Assembly (NCBI RefSeq): GCF_008831285.2
Contig: NW_022204605.1
Location: forward strand, 1-50,374
DNA length: 50,374 bases
Reading direction: 5' to 3'
Source: Nymphaea colorata
Taxonomy: Eukaryota; Streptophyta; Magnoliopsida; Nymphaeales; Nymphaeaceae
Shown here: positions 1 through 11,656 of the stretch, one piece after another
How the letters are laid out: each line of letters starts with the position of its first letter
Numbering within the stretch: the stretch's first letter is position 1
The notes under the pieces: model-generated
Seen by the model: the letters and a program-made list of their open reading frames with translations, nothing else
What the model was told of the DNA's origin: nothing
Databases searched by the model: none
Program-made: the position numbers and the translations under genes

Positions 1-93
1 CAACCCCAACCCCAACCCCAACCCCAACCCCAACCCCAACCCCAACCCCAACCCCAACCCCAACCCCAACCCCAACCCCAACCCCAACCCCAA
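1..93. repeat. Left telomere, (CCCCAA)n
   Basis: About 15.5 perfect tandem copies of CCCCAA begin the molecule and stop abruptly at unique sequence. This is the C-strand of the G4T2 telomere known from oligohymenophorean ciliates. The mirror array at the other end makes this a complete chromosome. The first likely start codon lies only about 110 bp inside it. Confidence 0.98.
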
Positions 94-205
94 CTTTGCT
101 GTAACAATAAAGCAAATCCATAAATCCATTATACATATGCGATTATATCAGATTAACCGGTAATTAAATTAAAGTATTGGAAATATAACTATAACTGATT
201 CGTTC

Positions 206-3144
206 ATGCTAAAAAAGAAGAAACCCTGCAACAAATAGAACCCCAAATCAAAGAAGGTGCCCAACTCACCCTTTCCTCCAATTACCACACGGAATAAATA
301 CGAATCCCGACGAATTCGAGTATGGACCTCAAGTCATTTAATAAAACAATCGAAATAAAAAAGGCAAGCACAGTACAAACAAAAAAATCAATCTCCAGAA
401 AGTCCACCAATCAAAGCATCAAGCCTGTGTTACCCTCAACTCACCCAACATCAACCGACTACTCAAGACTTCAAGGAATTGAAATTAATCCATGAAAATT
501 CATCAAAAAGTCCAAAATCATGCAAGTCCAAAAGTGGCAAAAAAACCAAAAGCAACAAGACCTCGTTCCAAACTCTGAGAAGCAATACTCTCACAGTAAA
601 AAATAGCAGTTTAAAGCTATAAAAAACATTAAATAAACTTAACCTCACAGAGTTATTCAGAGAGGAATTGTCAGAATTACCTATCGCAAGCATTTCGGAA
701 GAGGCCGCCAACCATCAATAAGGAAAAATCGTTGATATAGACAATGAGGAAATGATCAACCTGCAATAACTGAGGTAATTTTGCTCGACAGCAACCATCA
801 CAGATAAAAAAGCATTCTCCCGATCATTCAAAAATAACGATCTCTTTAAGGAAAATATTGCCGCTTCGAAAATACAAAGAGCTTGGAAGAGATACAGAAC
901 AAAACGCATCATCTAAAGATACATTTTTTATGTGAAAAGTCGCCTCTCCAAAGAATTTAGTATGAAAACTCTTCCAATTTCTCCTCGGATAACGAAATAC
1001 ATCAAATGGATCTTTTCTCTCAGATCTGTATCACGAGGTGAAAGATCAATAAGGAGTAAGGCAAATTTCGCAACTATCTAATCATGAAAACGAGAGCAAC
1101 TAATACTAAGAAGAGATTGAAAGCATAAAACATGAGCAATTGAACAAATGGAATTAGATTATAGCGATAATAGACAAGCTGACCGGAGTGATCCAAAGGA
1201 TATCAAAAGTTGATTGCTACAATCACATAAAAATCGTAAATAAACAAGAAAAATCTTGAAGATTGCCAGTCAGGAAGAAAAAAGACCAATAGTGTGCACC
1301 TTAATAGGAGGAAGTTGTCTTCATACCACTTACTCAATAAAAGATCAATGATGTTGCCCCACCGAACGTCCCCAAATAACCTACAAAAGAAAAATAAGTA
1401 CCAAAATAAGCACAAAAAATAAATCAAAACTCATCACCCCAATCAAAATCGTAAAACTCCGTATAAGATCATGAGGAATATAACTGTAGAAAGTATGTGA
1501 ATTACTTAGATTGTGACATTTATCCATTCGAAAAAGAAAGCCTTTCAGGAACCTCGCAAAGGAGACTGGAACAAATCATATAAAAATCAACCATCTCAAA
1601 AAAAGCAAGAAATATTGCTAGACTAGCTGAAAAATAATCATATCCCAACAATCTAGGCGAGAATAAGCTTATAACTCCAACAGTTTGATTTCTCTCAACT
1701 CTGCAAGAGCAAGATAAGCTGAAGCGCAAAGCTTTGCTTCATCCAGGAACAGCTTGAGCAAAGTAAACTCTGAAAAAATCCTAAGAAACTCTTTAAGATG
1801 CTGTACTGATGAATCCCTTCAAGAAGAAGTGAATGACATGTAAGATCTGGAACGTTAGTATCTTGAGTCTGGCCATCCTATCGACGAAGATGCAGACCAG
1901 GGCGGCATCTTAAGACAGATCGATCAAAGAAGATGATATGGATATCCAAGAGAACTAGTTTATAGAGTTTACCAAAGACTAACGTTAAACTGCCCAAAAT
2001 AACTAAAATAAGCAAGAATATGCTTTCAAAAGATCAAACCAATCAATGGATATGTATCACGACTTAAAGGAAGGAGAATAGCTAGGGTTTTTCAAGATGC
2101 ATTCCGTGTAGAACGAGGATTCTTGTTAGTAACATCACGAGCAAGTTTAATAAGTTCCTCAAGGACAAGTAACCATCTAATGCTAAAGATAACAAAAATA
2201 ACCACAGATAGAGAGCAAGAAATCCATGATGTCTCAATCATCATATTCAACTCAATGGTTTTGGAGTGTCTAAAAGACATCTCAAAATCAGATGCTTTGG
2301 CAAATTCATTCAAAAGCTACCTGAAAAGCATAAGGCCAAAGATCAAAAGGTGTGAGAACGGGGTGAGGAAGAAAGGATTCCCAACCGATAAAAAAGAAAT
2401 AGAGTCTTTTTTGTAATGCATGATAAACTATCTCAAGACTTATGAAGAAAAAATATTCAAAAATTTGTAAGTTCCAACCGGTCCATCAGCACTGGAGATG
2501 TTACGATACATGCATTAGTCCTCACAATAGTAATCAGTATCGGCCTGCAACGAGTAAGACGAGGCTAACATCATGGTGATACCCAACAGAATTTTCTAGA
2601 TTTTTTGGCAATTGAAGGAAAAATCGATTATAGTTGAAGTTCCTGCCAATTTCAACGACACCAACCTGTGGTCTTCAAGCAAAATCTCGACTACCTTAAA
2701 AATTTCAACAAGATTTCTATAGAAGTCTCTTCGATACGCTCAACTAATGCTTAGATTACTCTAGAAATTATGGTCAGTTCGGACGGCCTTTTCCCTGGAA
2801 AAGATCCCCAATGTTTTCCCACCATTTCTCACAGGCTAAGATATAAGTAAGGCAATTTTTATTTAGTCTGGCATCGTTTCAGCCCGAAGGAGAATGATGG
2901 ACCTCGCAACTACCTACTGTGGCTAATCATAGAGAAATAGGATATGGGATAGCTCGGAGGCGGCGAAGAATACATTGCGCAAGTGCAGGAGGACCGACTT
3001 TCGAGGATGCTAGCCAACGACCTGATCGATTGCGAGGCAAAATGGGTTTCTACGATGACGAATAGGCCTAAATCCTAATCTAGCTTTCGGAGAGTATTTA
3101 CCGTTAAATTTTCAAAGACTTAATCGAGTAATTATACCTCCTGA
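206..3144 (+). CDS. Large basic IQ-motif protein, exon structure only partly resolved
   Basis: From ATG 206 the frame stays open for about 280 codons when TAA/TAG are read as Glu. It encodes a Ser/Lys/Asn-rich protein with one IQ-like calmodulin-binding motif near 870-905 (IQRAWKRYR). A 16-nt GT-AG intron at 1038-1053 joins this to a Glu-rich segment, and further short frame changes, presumably more tiny introns, continue to about 2100. A coherent later block (about 2180-3144) contains FYLVWHRFSPKEND and ends at TGA 3142-3144. Segments at 1258-2100 are open in more than one frame, so exon borders there are uncertain and two genes are possible. No enzyme domain is recognised. A calmodulin-binding scaffold role is only inference from the IQ motif. 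Confidence 0.5.
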
Positions 3145-3264
3145 TATGATAAGTTGTCCCTCCTAATATTCTCTACCCTTCTGAGCAAAACGAGTCTATT
3201 TTTTGATTTGATGAATAAGTGAGCCGAATCAGCGTTGATAGATTGATAATATAAAGTTCAAAGA

Positions 3265-4539
3265 ATGGATTACGAAGAATTATACACCATACTGCCCAAG
3301 TCGCACTGGCTCTGGACTGTCCAGGACACCCGGGAATGGCTCAACTACATCGGTCTCAATTCCCTCCAGGCCAAGTTTTGTACCGATTCATTCATATAGA
3401 ACAATCCTCGGTGGACGGTAGCATCCTCGATTGCCTCAGTGAGCATGACCTCATCGACGAACTCAATATCACATCCAAGATAATCGTGAAAAAACTCATG
3501 AATTGTATTTGTTTTTCATATAGGGATCAAGAATGGATTACCTGCTTTCGATAAGTACGTTGAGTCACGGAACATGGAAATCGAGGAAAGGTCCAAGCTT
3601 TAGACCAATAAAATGAGCATCCTCCAACGCCAAAGGACAAATTTCAAAGAGTAATGTATCAAAGAATAACGAATCAAACCTAGAGAAGCGTCCCTCACAG
3701 AACAACCCAAACGCTCAGAAGCCAATGAACTCATCATTAGAAACGTGGAACAGAATCAAACCAGCAATTACTACCTCAAAGAGAAGGGAGGAAGCATCGG
3801 AAGACAGGCTAGCAATTAAATAGTAATCATGGATTAGTTTGTATCAAGACATCATGCAGAAATCATCTACGAAAGAGAGAAGTATTATATAAGGGATTGT
3901 GCAAGCAGTAGTGGAACTTTCATCAAAATAATGGAGAAAATGTAGCTAAAATCAGTATATTTTTCTATAGTTAGGGAATGATCATCGAAATGGGATCAAA
4001 TCAATTTGAAATTAGCATCGACAGTTTCAACAATCTCTCGGTTTTGGTCATCGATGGACCGAATTTGGAGTTTTACAAAGAGTTCAAAGATCTAGAAACC
4101 TACTCTTTCGGTAGGAAGGAAAGCAACTTTGTCTCGTTTCCTGATGATCAGCATTGAGCGGAATCCATAGCAAAATCTTCAAATCAAAGGCAAGTGGTTC
4201 ATCTAAGACATAGCCACGACTAATGGGTATGGATTGTGATATTTAGAACATGGTTCAGACTTTCTCCCGAAGGCGTTTAGAGTGATGCCTTTTTGCTTGA
4301 AGACAAAACCCAATTCAAGTTGAGTTCAAATCTCATCTACTAATGCATCCTGAACACAAACAACAGAAGAACACACAAGACGCCGAGAGAAATGCTTTTA
4401 CTGCAGAGTCCAATAAAAAAACGCAATGATCTTTCCATGCAAGCATGCAATCGGATGCTACGAGTGCCTCGTGAGGCAAAAGGAATGCCCCATTTGTGAG
4501 ACTCCGATCGCAGATATTGTCAAAATTTTTACGGCATGA
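3265..4539 (+). CDS. SAM-FHA-FHA-RING finger protein
   Basis: ATG 3265 to TGA 4537-4539. Removing six GT-AG introns (3380-3399, 3505-3523, 3955-3974, 4136-4151, 4236-4258, 4324-4366; 16-43 nt) gives exactly 378 codons. The N-terminal SAM domain reads WLNYIGLNSLQAKF then VDGSILDCLSEHDLIDEL. An FHA domain follows (FVSRHHAEI, then SSSGTF, GMIIEMGSNQFEI). A second, degenerate FHA-like fold has WFIEDIATTNGYG and TQFKL but lacks the canonical SRxH. The C-terminal C3HC4 RING has CFYC, PCKHAIGCYEC and CPIC. FHA domains bind phosphothreonine and RINGs usually recruit E2 enzymes, so a phospho-dependent ubiquitin ligase is inferred. The TATAG/TTAG-type intron ends and domain continuity across every splice support the model. 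Confidence 0.78.
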
Positions 4540-4646
4540 TTCATTCTATGATATATTGCATCAACTCAGAATAAAGATCATGATGTTGACCCGGTAGGGT
4601 CTAATTATTCATGCGTATTTATGGATTATCGATGATTCGGTGCAAT

Positions 4647-5195
4647 TCACTGATTGTCTTTATGCGCAAATGTATGGCAGGTTGCCAGGGACCATGTGTC
4701 GTCGATAAAAGGTTCTAAAATGTTCGCTATTTCTGATCCTTTTAGTGTTATATTGGCTTGAAAGATAATATTTTTCAAGTATAGCGGCGTTTTATTCTAT
4801 GGACTTGTTCGTTATCCGCCCTTACTGTCTCTTTCCTTTCTGAAAAAGCAATTAAATTTGATATCCTTGTGAGGCCGATACTTCACCCTTAGGTCTGTCT
4901 TGATTTGCCTGGGTTCTAATGTACTTTTCACAGCAGAATTTTCTTTTTCTGGTCGTGAGGAGCACTCAAGGGAAAGTTATTTTGCAGTTTTGGATGCCTA
5001 TTCTTTGAAGTTTCTTTTTTATTTTTTGGTGGGAAGTCTATCGAGATTATGAACGGTGATGTTCTATGGCTTTTACATGGGTATTTTCTTATTTTTTTTT
5101 CGCATCTGTTTTTGATAAGTGGCAATGATGATTTGGTTATGTTTATTCCTCTTCAAAAGCTCAAGGAGCAGTTATTAGCTATTAATCTCGCTCAT
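4647..5195 (-). CDS. Conserved-style hypothetical protein, 182 aa
   Basis: An intronless frame from ATG 5195 to TGA 4647-4649 (183 codons with UAR = Glu). The protein is hydrophilic and Lys/Glu-rich (starts MSEINSEELLLELLKRN) with no signal peptide, membrane segment or recognised domain. It converges on the SAM-FHA-RING gene with about 107 bp between stops and is followed upstream by another minus-strand gene. Support is the length of the open frame, the natural composition and the clean fit into the gap. Function is unknown. Confidence 0.62.
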
Positions 5196-5543
5196 ATTAT
5201 TCTTCTATAGACTATATAATAGAAATTAACCATTTTTATTCCTTATCCATTCCTTCACTCACATTCATTGAAAGACTCAAAATTTCGAAAGATTTTTCAT
5301 CATATATTATTTTGCAATCTCAGAGTTAATATCAAACGATTAGACATATCCAAATATTCAGTGAATATCTAATTGCCAATAAATTTAGACCTGAAAGAAA
5401 TATTAATACCAAAATGTTAAAATCCTTTTATCTTTGCATATCCTTCATCATTCCTTTAAAATGTTAGATCTTTCTACATGGTAAATTGATTATCCTTTGA
5501 TCATTTTTAGTGAGATAATAAGGGAAATATTAATCATAGCTAA
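5196..5543. other. AT-rich intergenic spacer
   Basis: About 350 bp of AT-rich sequence between two minus-strand genes, with frequent TGA in all frames and no recognisable motif. It probably holds the promoter of the downstream 182-aa gene. Confidence 0.5.
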
Positions 5544-6239
5544 TCAACGGTCCGCATGTTTTCGTAAAGATAGCGTTGCACGCTCAAATGGTCGATAATA
5601 TTTTCCTTTCTCACCTTTTTCGAAAGAAGGATCATCAACACAGCCTCCGATTTCAAAAATTTCTTTATTAGGATCCTCGAACCAGACAATAGAAGGCCTG
5701 CTCCCTCTCATCATATTCGGTATAGTCCAATGAACCGATATCAGTAATGATTTTCATTGCCTCTTCATTGACATAATTATTAATCTTCACCCTCAGCATC
5801 TTATGGTAATTGTAGTAGCGAGTTACGTGTATTTTGGGTTCGTATTGATGCCCCTGAAGATCTTTTCTACCAGGTATGCCGATTTGAATTGTTTTTGTAC
5901 GAATGCCAAAAGATGGTGGACGGTATTTGGTATGAGGTTTCTATCCTACTTTTGCTTCACTAGGCCTTTTGCAACTTTTCCTCGCTTGTACGGTTTGTAG
6001 TCATCATCCTTCCTTTTTTTGATATTTTTTTTGCATTTTTAATTCTTACCTTATTTGATCGAAAATTCTAGTTTTGGCACCTATTAGGCAGGTTCTTGGA
6101 TAACGTAGCCTGGTGATGTTCCTTCTTCAACTTTGGGCGCCTGCTACTTCGCGACCACCTATTGATCTGCCGGGAAGTAAAACGAAGGATCGTAGGCCAT
6201 GGGAAGGGGTTGGTCAAAGGGGTCTCCCATGCTCATCAT
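5544..6239 (-). CDS. Hypothetical basic protein with two tiny introns, 215 aa
   Basis: ATG 6239 (tandem ATG ATG) to TGA 5544-5546. Introns at 5854-5870 (17 nt) and 5705-5735 (31 nt, GT-AG) bring the model to exactly 216 codons. The protein has an acidic Pro-rich start, a Lys-rich stretch around residues 70-90, and then a compact-looking C-terminal region (YYNYHKMLRVKINNYV, SIVWFEDPNKEIFEIG). No domain family is recognised. It starts a divergent pair with the plus-strand gene at 6944. Confidence 0.65.
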
Positions 6240-6943
6240 ATTGAGAAACGGGTATGTATACTTAATATTATTTGGCTTACCATTCCTTGCGAGAAGTTAT
6301 TTGATAAAAATATTGTGAAATTTAATGGAAATGATGGATTTTTAAAACGTAAATAAACAACTTTGAATACGTTTAATCGCAAACAAATATAATTAAAGAG
6401 TGTGGGATCGAACGTACACCTTGTTAGGCTATTTTTTGATGTTTGACTGAGGAAAAAAGTTGAATGCGATCATGATAAATTGCTTTGATGATTAGAAGAG
6501 ATCGCAAATTGTAGTAATAACAATAAGTAAACAATTTGCTAAACAATAAGTATCAAAAAGGATGGTTGCGTGTGAATAGAGTCTAAAAAAGATCATTTGG
6601 CCTAATATTAGTTTATGTATTTGCTCTTATTGGATTGTAAATGCTCATCACTATCAAAGTAAATACTTTTTATACTTTAAATTTGATGATTAAACATGTA
6701 GATTTGCTTCATAATTGGTTTTTCTTTTAACAAAGCTCTACACTTCAAATAAAACATAAATTTTATCTCTTTTTCGACCATAGTTAATGCATGGCTTCAT
6801 GATTAATCATCCGTGGCTCTTTCTATTTGATATTTAATTCCTTATATTTTTGGTTATGGATTATATATGTGCAATAGAACTATTCTTCTATGTTGATTAA
6901 TATGGTCCTGCCAATAAAATAATTATAATTGACAAAAACGCAT
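6240..6943. promoter_or_regulatory. Divergent intergenic region
   Basis: About 700 bp between two divergently transcribed genes (starts at 6239 minus and 6944 plus). It is very AT-rich with many TGA triplets in every frame, so no gene is supported. It presumably contains both promoters. No specific element could be recognised. Confidence 0.45.
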
Positions 6944-7738
6944 ATGAATTATCAAGATTTTACAGTCAAGGCCAATCCAAATATCATCAAGCATATATCT
7001 CAAAACTAATCCCACCATCCCAGATAAGCATATAACCTCAATTTGCAACACAAACTCAGCTAAAACAAACACAAAGCCAATTTCATCAAAATCAATAAGA
7101 ATAAACTTCCCAATGACTTCTTTCAAAAAAAAGTCAATAGGAGGGTCTCCGAACAAAAGATATATTACGCACAACAGTTCACGGAGCCTGTTCTGAGGAC
7201 CAGAAGGATTGAATCCTAGAGGCTAATTTACTCACCTGACAAGACATCTTTTTTTGGATTTTAGGAAGAAAAACCAAACGATTTTCCTCAAAAAATGAAC
7301 ATGCCGCCTTCAAAAATATTAAACAGAAAATTTTAGACAAGGTAAGAACCGAAAAGAGATGCGTTCGTCGCTTAAATTACCCGAAAAGTAACAAATACTT
7401 CGAAAACTTCAAAGAGAGACCTTTTGGAACTTTTTCCACCGACCTTTGACGATAGGATGAATGACATAATTAGTGAATCCAGAAGCCACGTCAACCGTAT
7501 AACTCCAAAGAGATAGCTGATGCCGATTCAAAGATAGTCACATATCTTGGTCGTCAATCCTGAAAAAACATAAAAAAACGATGAATGCAAATTTACTTCA
7601 GCAAGAAAACATAAAGAAATGGCAGCGAAACTAGCCAACATTAGTCTGTTCGACAATTAGACCAGTGATGGAATGAATATCACTTTCTATAATGCCAAAT
7701 CGAATTGCCTTCCACCGATCAACCGCCAAAATCAATGA
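6944..7738 (+). CDS. Hypothetical basic protein, 264 aa, intronless
   Basis: A single uninterrupted frame of 265 codons runs from ATG 6944 to TGA 7736-7738 when TAA/TAG are Glu. The protein is Lys/Asn/Arg-rich and hydrophilic throughout (MNYQDFTVKANPNIIKH at the start, NAKSNCLPPINRQNQ at the end). No domain, signal peptide or membrane segment is visible. The complementary strand offers hydrophobic-looking fragments that are antisense shadows of the Lys/Glu codons. It ends convergently with the next minus-strand gene, with 55 bp between stops. Confidence 0.68.
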
Positions 7739-7793
7739 AAAAGGAATGATTTTGTTTTTTTCGATTCAGTAATAGCAGACTAAGATAGATTAA

Positions 7794-8391
7794 TCATTTG
7801 TTATCATCTTCTTTAATTTATTCAATATCCCAAGGCTAAAACTTGAGACTTTCTTTTCGTTGAAAAGGAGCAGATTATGCTCTCATCATCGTTGATACTC
7901 TAGGTTTCCTTTGGCTATGGCATGGAGTCCCCTTATCCTGCTGGCTTGCTGATACGCGCATCTCATTGAGTTGCTTATATAAAGATTGCGCCAATACTGA
8001 TAATCTCTGCTCATTATCTATCATCTTTTTCCCAAATAAATTCAAGGCAATCCCTGTATTTTTCACTGTATGCGGTTTGGTAAGCAAACTTCTCTTAGGA
8101 AAACATTGATAATTATTCGAGCTGTTTTTGCTAGTCCACCTAATTTCTTTAATCTAGTTGAACGCTATTTCTAGAGGTTAAAAATTCGGAGCTTTTATAG
8201 GTTTGCAAAGAGGATACGGTATTGAACTCATTACCGAAGGTAAGTTTATGGTTGGTATCGATATAAATTCTTTTGGTTTTGGTCTTGAAGCTAGTGGAGC
8301 TTCTCGAGCGAATCACTCGAGATTTAGCATGCGTAAGGTCCACTTTTTCGGCAAGATTCACCCGCGATATGAATAATTAGCTATTACGCAT
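7794..8391 (-). CDS. Hypothetical basic protein, 184 aa
   Basis: ATG 8391 to TGA 7794-7796 with one 43-nt GT-AG intron (8192-8234) gives exactly 185 codons. The first exon encodes a Ser/Arg/Lys-rich segment; the second contains LTKPHTVKNTGIALNLFGKK and a Glu-rich tail. No known domain is recognised. Confidence 0.62.
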
Positions 8392-8602
8392 ATTAATATT
8401 ATGCAAACACTTACAATAAAAATTAATTATGTGAAAAACCTTAAAGAAGTTAACCCACCACCATATAACCAAGAAGATGGTTTTATCTTCTTTGGAAAAA
8501 ATCAATATCATTTTTTTTCAAGGCAAAATGCAGGTAAAAAGTAAAATTAATCTGCCAGTGCCACAAGTTTGAATGTTAATATTATTTTCGAATTGAAATT
8601 AA

Positions 8603-9528
8603 ATGAATAGAATGCCGTTCAAAAGCCAATCCATGAATTTGGTGCATAAAACCTCACAAGGAACCGAGCTTTGGCTGGGAGACTACTACGCGGCGACCAA
8701 CCTGAAGCTTCTCAAGCAAAAGAACATCAAATCAGGTACCTTCCTGACCATTTAGTCCTCACCTCCGCCGCCATGCTAGGAATCACATATCCCAAATAAG
8801 AGCAAATCAACCACAAAGTCATCAACGCCTTCGACCTGCCAAGCTATAAGATGACCCCCCACTTCGAGGAAGCGTTTCAATTCATCGAAAATTCCCTGAA
8901 ACAAGGGAATATACTGGTGCACTGTGCCGCCGGAATATCAAGGGTAGGCTTCCAATCATTTAGTCTACTACCTTCGTAATCGTTTATTTGATGCGCGCCG
9001 AGGGAATGTCGTTCAAACAGGCCATGGACTATGTTCGGAGCAAACGGTCAATCATATATCCCAACGATGGCTTCCAAAAAGAGCTCAAAAGATATGAAGC
9101 ACACTCAAAAAGACCCTTCCCGCCATAAGCAAAACAGAGAAGGGGGAGAAGATGCATGAATCGGAGAATTTGCAAGAAAAAGCGGCTGTTCTAGAATTTC
9201 TAAAATAATAAAAGACCGAAAACGCTAAGGGATAAGACAAAATAACATCCGTTGGAGGCACTGGACAACTCCAAGCCAATAAAACCTTCAATAACAGCAC
9301 GCAAAATAATAAAAATTATGTTGGTTTGCTTCGAGGAAAGTCGTTAATTATGATAAAAAACCTAACAATTTACTACTGATTGAAAAGCCGACGACTTTGT
9401 AGAAAAAATAACCAGCAAAGGAGCAAAAGTAAGCAGTGAAAGAGACCAAAACTCACGTGAATAAGCTCACTCAGCAATTCTTGACCTTTAAGCTGGAGAA
9501 CCCGAAGATAGTCACGATAAAAAAGTGA
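8603..9528 (+). CDS. Dual-specificity protein phosphatase
   Basis: ATG 8603 to TGA 9526-9528. The catalytic domain (residues about 15-155) is of the DUSP type: substrate-side VLTSAAMLGI, the general-acid region FDLPSYKM, and the P-loop VHCAAGISRST carrying the HCx5R signature with nucleophile Cys and Arg. The P-loop is split by an intron right after the codon for Arg. Introns are 8736-8755, 8944-8963 (20 nt each) and 9324-9340 (17 nt). After the domain a Glu/Lys-rich tail follows in another frame. No GT donor exists between, so one base appears to be missing in the A-run 9107-9111 (926 bp minus introns leaves one base short of 290 codons). Expected activity is dephosphorylation of phosphotyrosine and phosphoserine/threonine; the substrate is unknown. 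Confidence 0.86.
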
Positions 9529-9570
9529 AGTGATGATAAAAGATTCCCTTATTCCTTCCTTATTTACTTA

Positions 9571-10374
9571 TCACCACATAAACTGAATCATTTTTTCCAA
9601 CTCTTGAGTGTGATATATCTCGTGAGGCATTGATAATATATTTATGTCATAAAAATACCAATATCTCAAATAGGAAGCCCAAATTTATGAACATCTGACG
9701 GGTAAAAAATGCTCCATTTTTCATAATAACTAAACAATCCCTGAAAAATCTTTCAAGCTCCCTTCAGCCACTAAGTATCGTGCAGTCACCGAATAAAAAA
9801 ATGAATACAGCTTCACTCTCATTACAATAAATCGAAGCATCATGATAAATAACTAAGAAAAAAAGTTCTCTAGCAATCCTGAACATGGCAACGATATTTA
9901 TTCCAGCATCCTTAAACAGGGAATCAAGATGACATAATGCAAGAAAACCAGTCATTGATATCGAAGACGTTTAATAACCGAAGAAAAACTTCGCCAATTA
10001 GCAGAAAAATCAGTCTCAATTAATAGAGGAATAACATTTCTCTCAGGAACAATAACTCTGACAATAAAATTAATGCAACCCACAATAAATCGCAAATCCA
10101 GACCATAACATTGTATCAAGCCCAGCCATCCCAAACCATCTACCGTAATTAGGCTCTCTCCAAACATTCTCTCTCCAAAATCCCATCAACTTCCTCGCAT
10201 TAAACAAAAGCAACGTGATAAGATCCAAGATAGAGTAAAAATCCAAAAGGAATAAAAGTTGCACCATAAAAGGATTGATCGGAAAAAGTAAAAAGGAAAG
10301 CTTGAAGCTGGATCAAAGGAATAGATAGGAAAGCTTGCTTCAAGAGTAAATAAAGGACTATCATTGCTCGACAA
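9571..10374 (-). CDS. Probable multi-pass membrane or hydrophobic protein
   Basis: Reading the minus strand with four GT-AG introns of 20, 26, 23 and 24 nt gives 237 codons ending at TGA 9571-9573. The product is hydrophobic and aromatic-rich, with likely membrane segments (for example LLFLREMLFLYELRLIFLLI) and an end reading EIYHTQELEKMIQFMW. The 5' border is uncertain: codon 10372-10374 is TTG, so translation probably starts upstream, perhaps at ATG 10426 through another short intron. A Lys-rich open frame on the plus strand covers the same bases but has no start codon and contains TGA, so I treat it as an antisense shadow. No family recognised. Confidence 0.45.
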
Positions 10375-10391
10375 GGTTATTTATCGATGAA

Positions 10392-10850
10392 ATGAAATAA
10401 AAATACAAACTAATTTTTCTAAGCATAAAAAATACCTAAAAAAAGTAAAATACTAATCCAACAATACCGACCAAGCCTAGGCTAAGCCGATATACTCATA
10501 TAATAAGGGATAAGATACGACAAGTTGACGTAAGAGGTGAATCATTTGAATGTTCATTTGAAGTAAAATAAGAAAAAACTTGAAATTGCCGAGCAAGGTA
10601 TAAATAATAACCAGTTTCACATATTCATTGAGCATGGGACAAGCTAGCCAATCTACGAAGACATAAGTGAAAGAAATAACGATTAGGATAAGATGATGAC
10701 GAGATAAATAAAAAAAAGTTGAGCATCATCGAAAAACTAAAGAATTCATTAATGAATATGCGGCTTAGAGACCAATAGGAATAGATAAACCGTCAAGACC
10801 CTCCAATGAAGGTAAACGAACGACTGAAAGACTTGCTTTTCCATTACTGA
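10392..10850 (+). CDS. Hypothetical coiled-coil protein, start uncertain
   Basis: With introns of 34 nt (GTAAGAGG...GAAG, near 10530) and 20 nt (GTGAAAGA...TTAG, near 10652) the span ATG 10392 to TGA 10848-10850 is exactly 135 codons. The C-terminal two thirds are convincing: Glu/Lys-rich and probably helical (NKKKLSIIEKLKNSLMNM, VNERLKDLLFHY). The start conflicts with the neighbouring minus-strand gene, whose first codons lie within about 20 bp, so the true start or first exon may differ. No domain recognised. Confidence 0.42.
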
Positions 10851-11086
10851 TCAGTTCTATTCTCCAGCAATCCTATATTCGATGAATAATCAACAATAAT
10901 AATAATTTGAAAATCACTGCTTATTAAATTGCCTGCCAAAGATCCCATCTTCCTCTTGTTTGCATCTTTCGACCACATTCCGCGCGAAATTTTAAACAAA
11001 AATATTTTATTTGAAAGTTTGCGGGGCGAAATATGCCTAATTTAAATTCTTACTGATGAATTATTCAAATAAAATAGTTGCTGCTC

Positions 11087-11424
11087 TCAGTAATCTGAAT
11101 AATTTGCCTTCCAGCTATATTCCCTCCTCACTAATCCCGCTTTTTTCCAGAAGATCATCCTAACCTATCCATAAACCAGATTGGGCAAGACGATATGCAC
11201 TCTTACCCTGGGACACTCCCGATTGAACATCTGCAGCAGTTGATGAAAATGGTCCTCCTAGAACTCCTCATCCTGTGCACCATCAAACCGATGCGGACGA
11301 CGTATCGTTGATCATTTATCTTCTCCATGGTTTTATAGTAGCACGAAGGGTAAGCGAAAGTTGGGTAGTCGGTGAAGGGCAGTAAGTTATCGGTATGATT
11401 TTTCCTTGAGGGTGGTTTGATCAT
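11087..11424 (-). CDS. Small hypothetical protein
   Basis: ATG 11424 opens a frame (MIKPPSRKNHTDNLLPFTDY). A likely 29-nt GT-AG intron joins it to FEEDHFHQLLQMFNRECPR, and a possible 42-nt intron precedes the end at TGA 11087-11089. The product would be about 80-100 residues, with no recognised domain. The 42-nt segment is also open when retained, so the exact C-terminus is uncertain. Confidence 0.4.
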
Positions 11425-11656
11425 GAGGATTGTTAGACTATGCTACACCAGAAAAAAAATAAATAATTTATAGTAGATATAATCCTTTCTCTTCATCCTT
11501 TTCCAAAAATCAATAATCATCATAAACCAGTTCCAACCATCAATCTTCCATATATCAATTCGATTTTTTGCCATGAGGATTATTTTCCCATTTGGATGGC
11601 TGATGAAAGTGGACTTATTTTATTCTTTTGGTCAAAAATGATAATAAAATTATTAA

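Noticed and set aside
206-2100. Chain of +1 frameshifts at successive TGA codons
   Set aside because: Each TGA is followed by an open +1 frame, which looked like programmed frameshifting, but in AT-rich DNA with one stop codon frames of about 50 codons are common, and a 16-nt GT-AG intron explains the first case.
4136-4258. Three -1 frameshifts inside the second FHA domain
   Set aside because: Two GT-AG introns of 16 and 23 nt restore the domain and make the whole gene an exact number of codons, so frameshifts are unnecessary.
9958-10390. A 140-codon Lys/Arg-rich plus-strand ORF
   Set aside because: It has no ATG at its beginning, an in-frame TGA upstream, and lies opposite a minus-strand chain of exons with four GT-AG introns and an exact codon sum.
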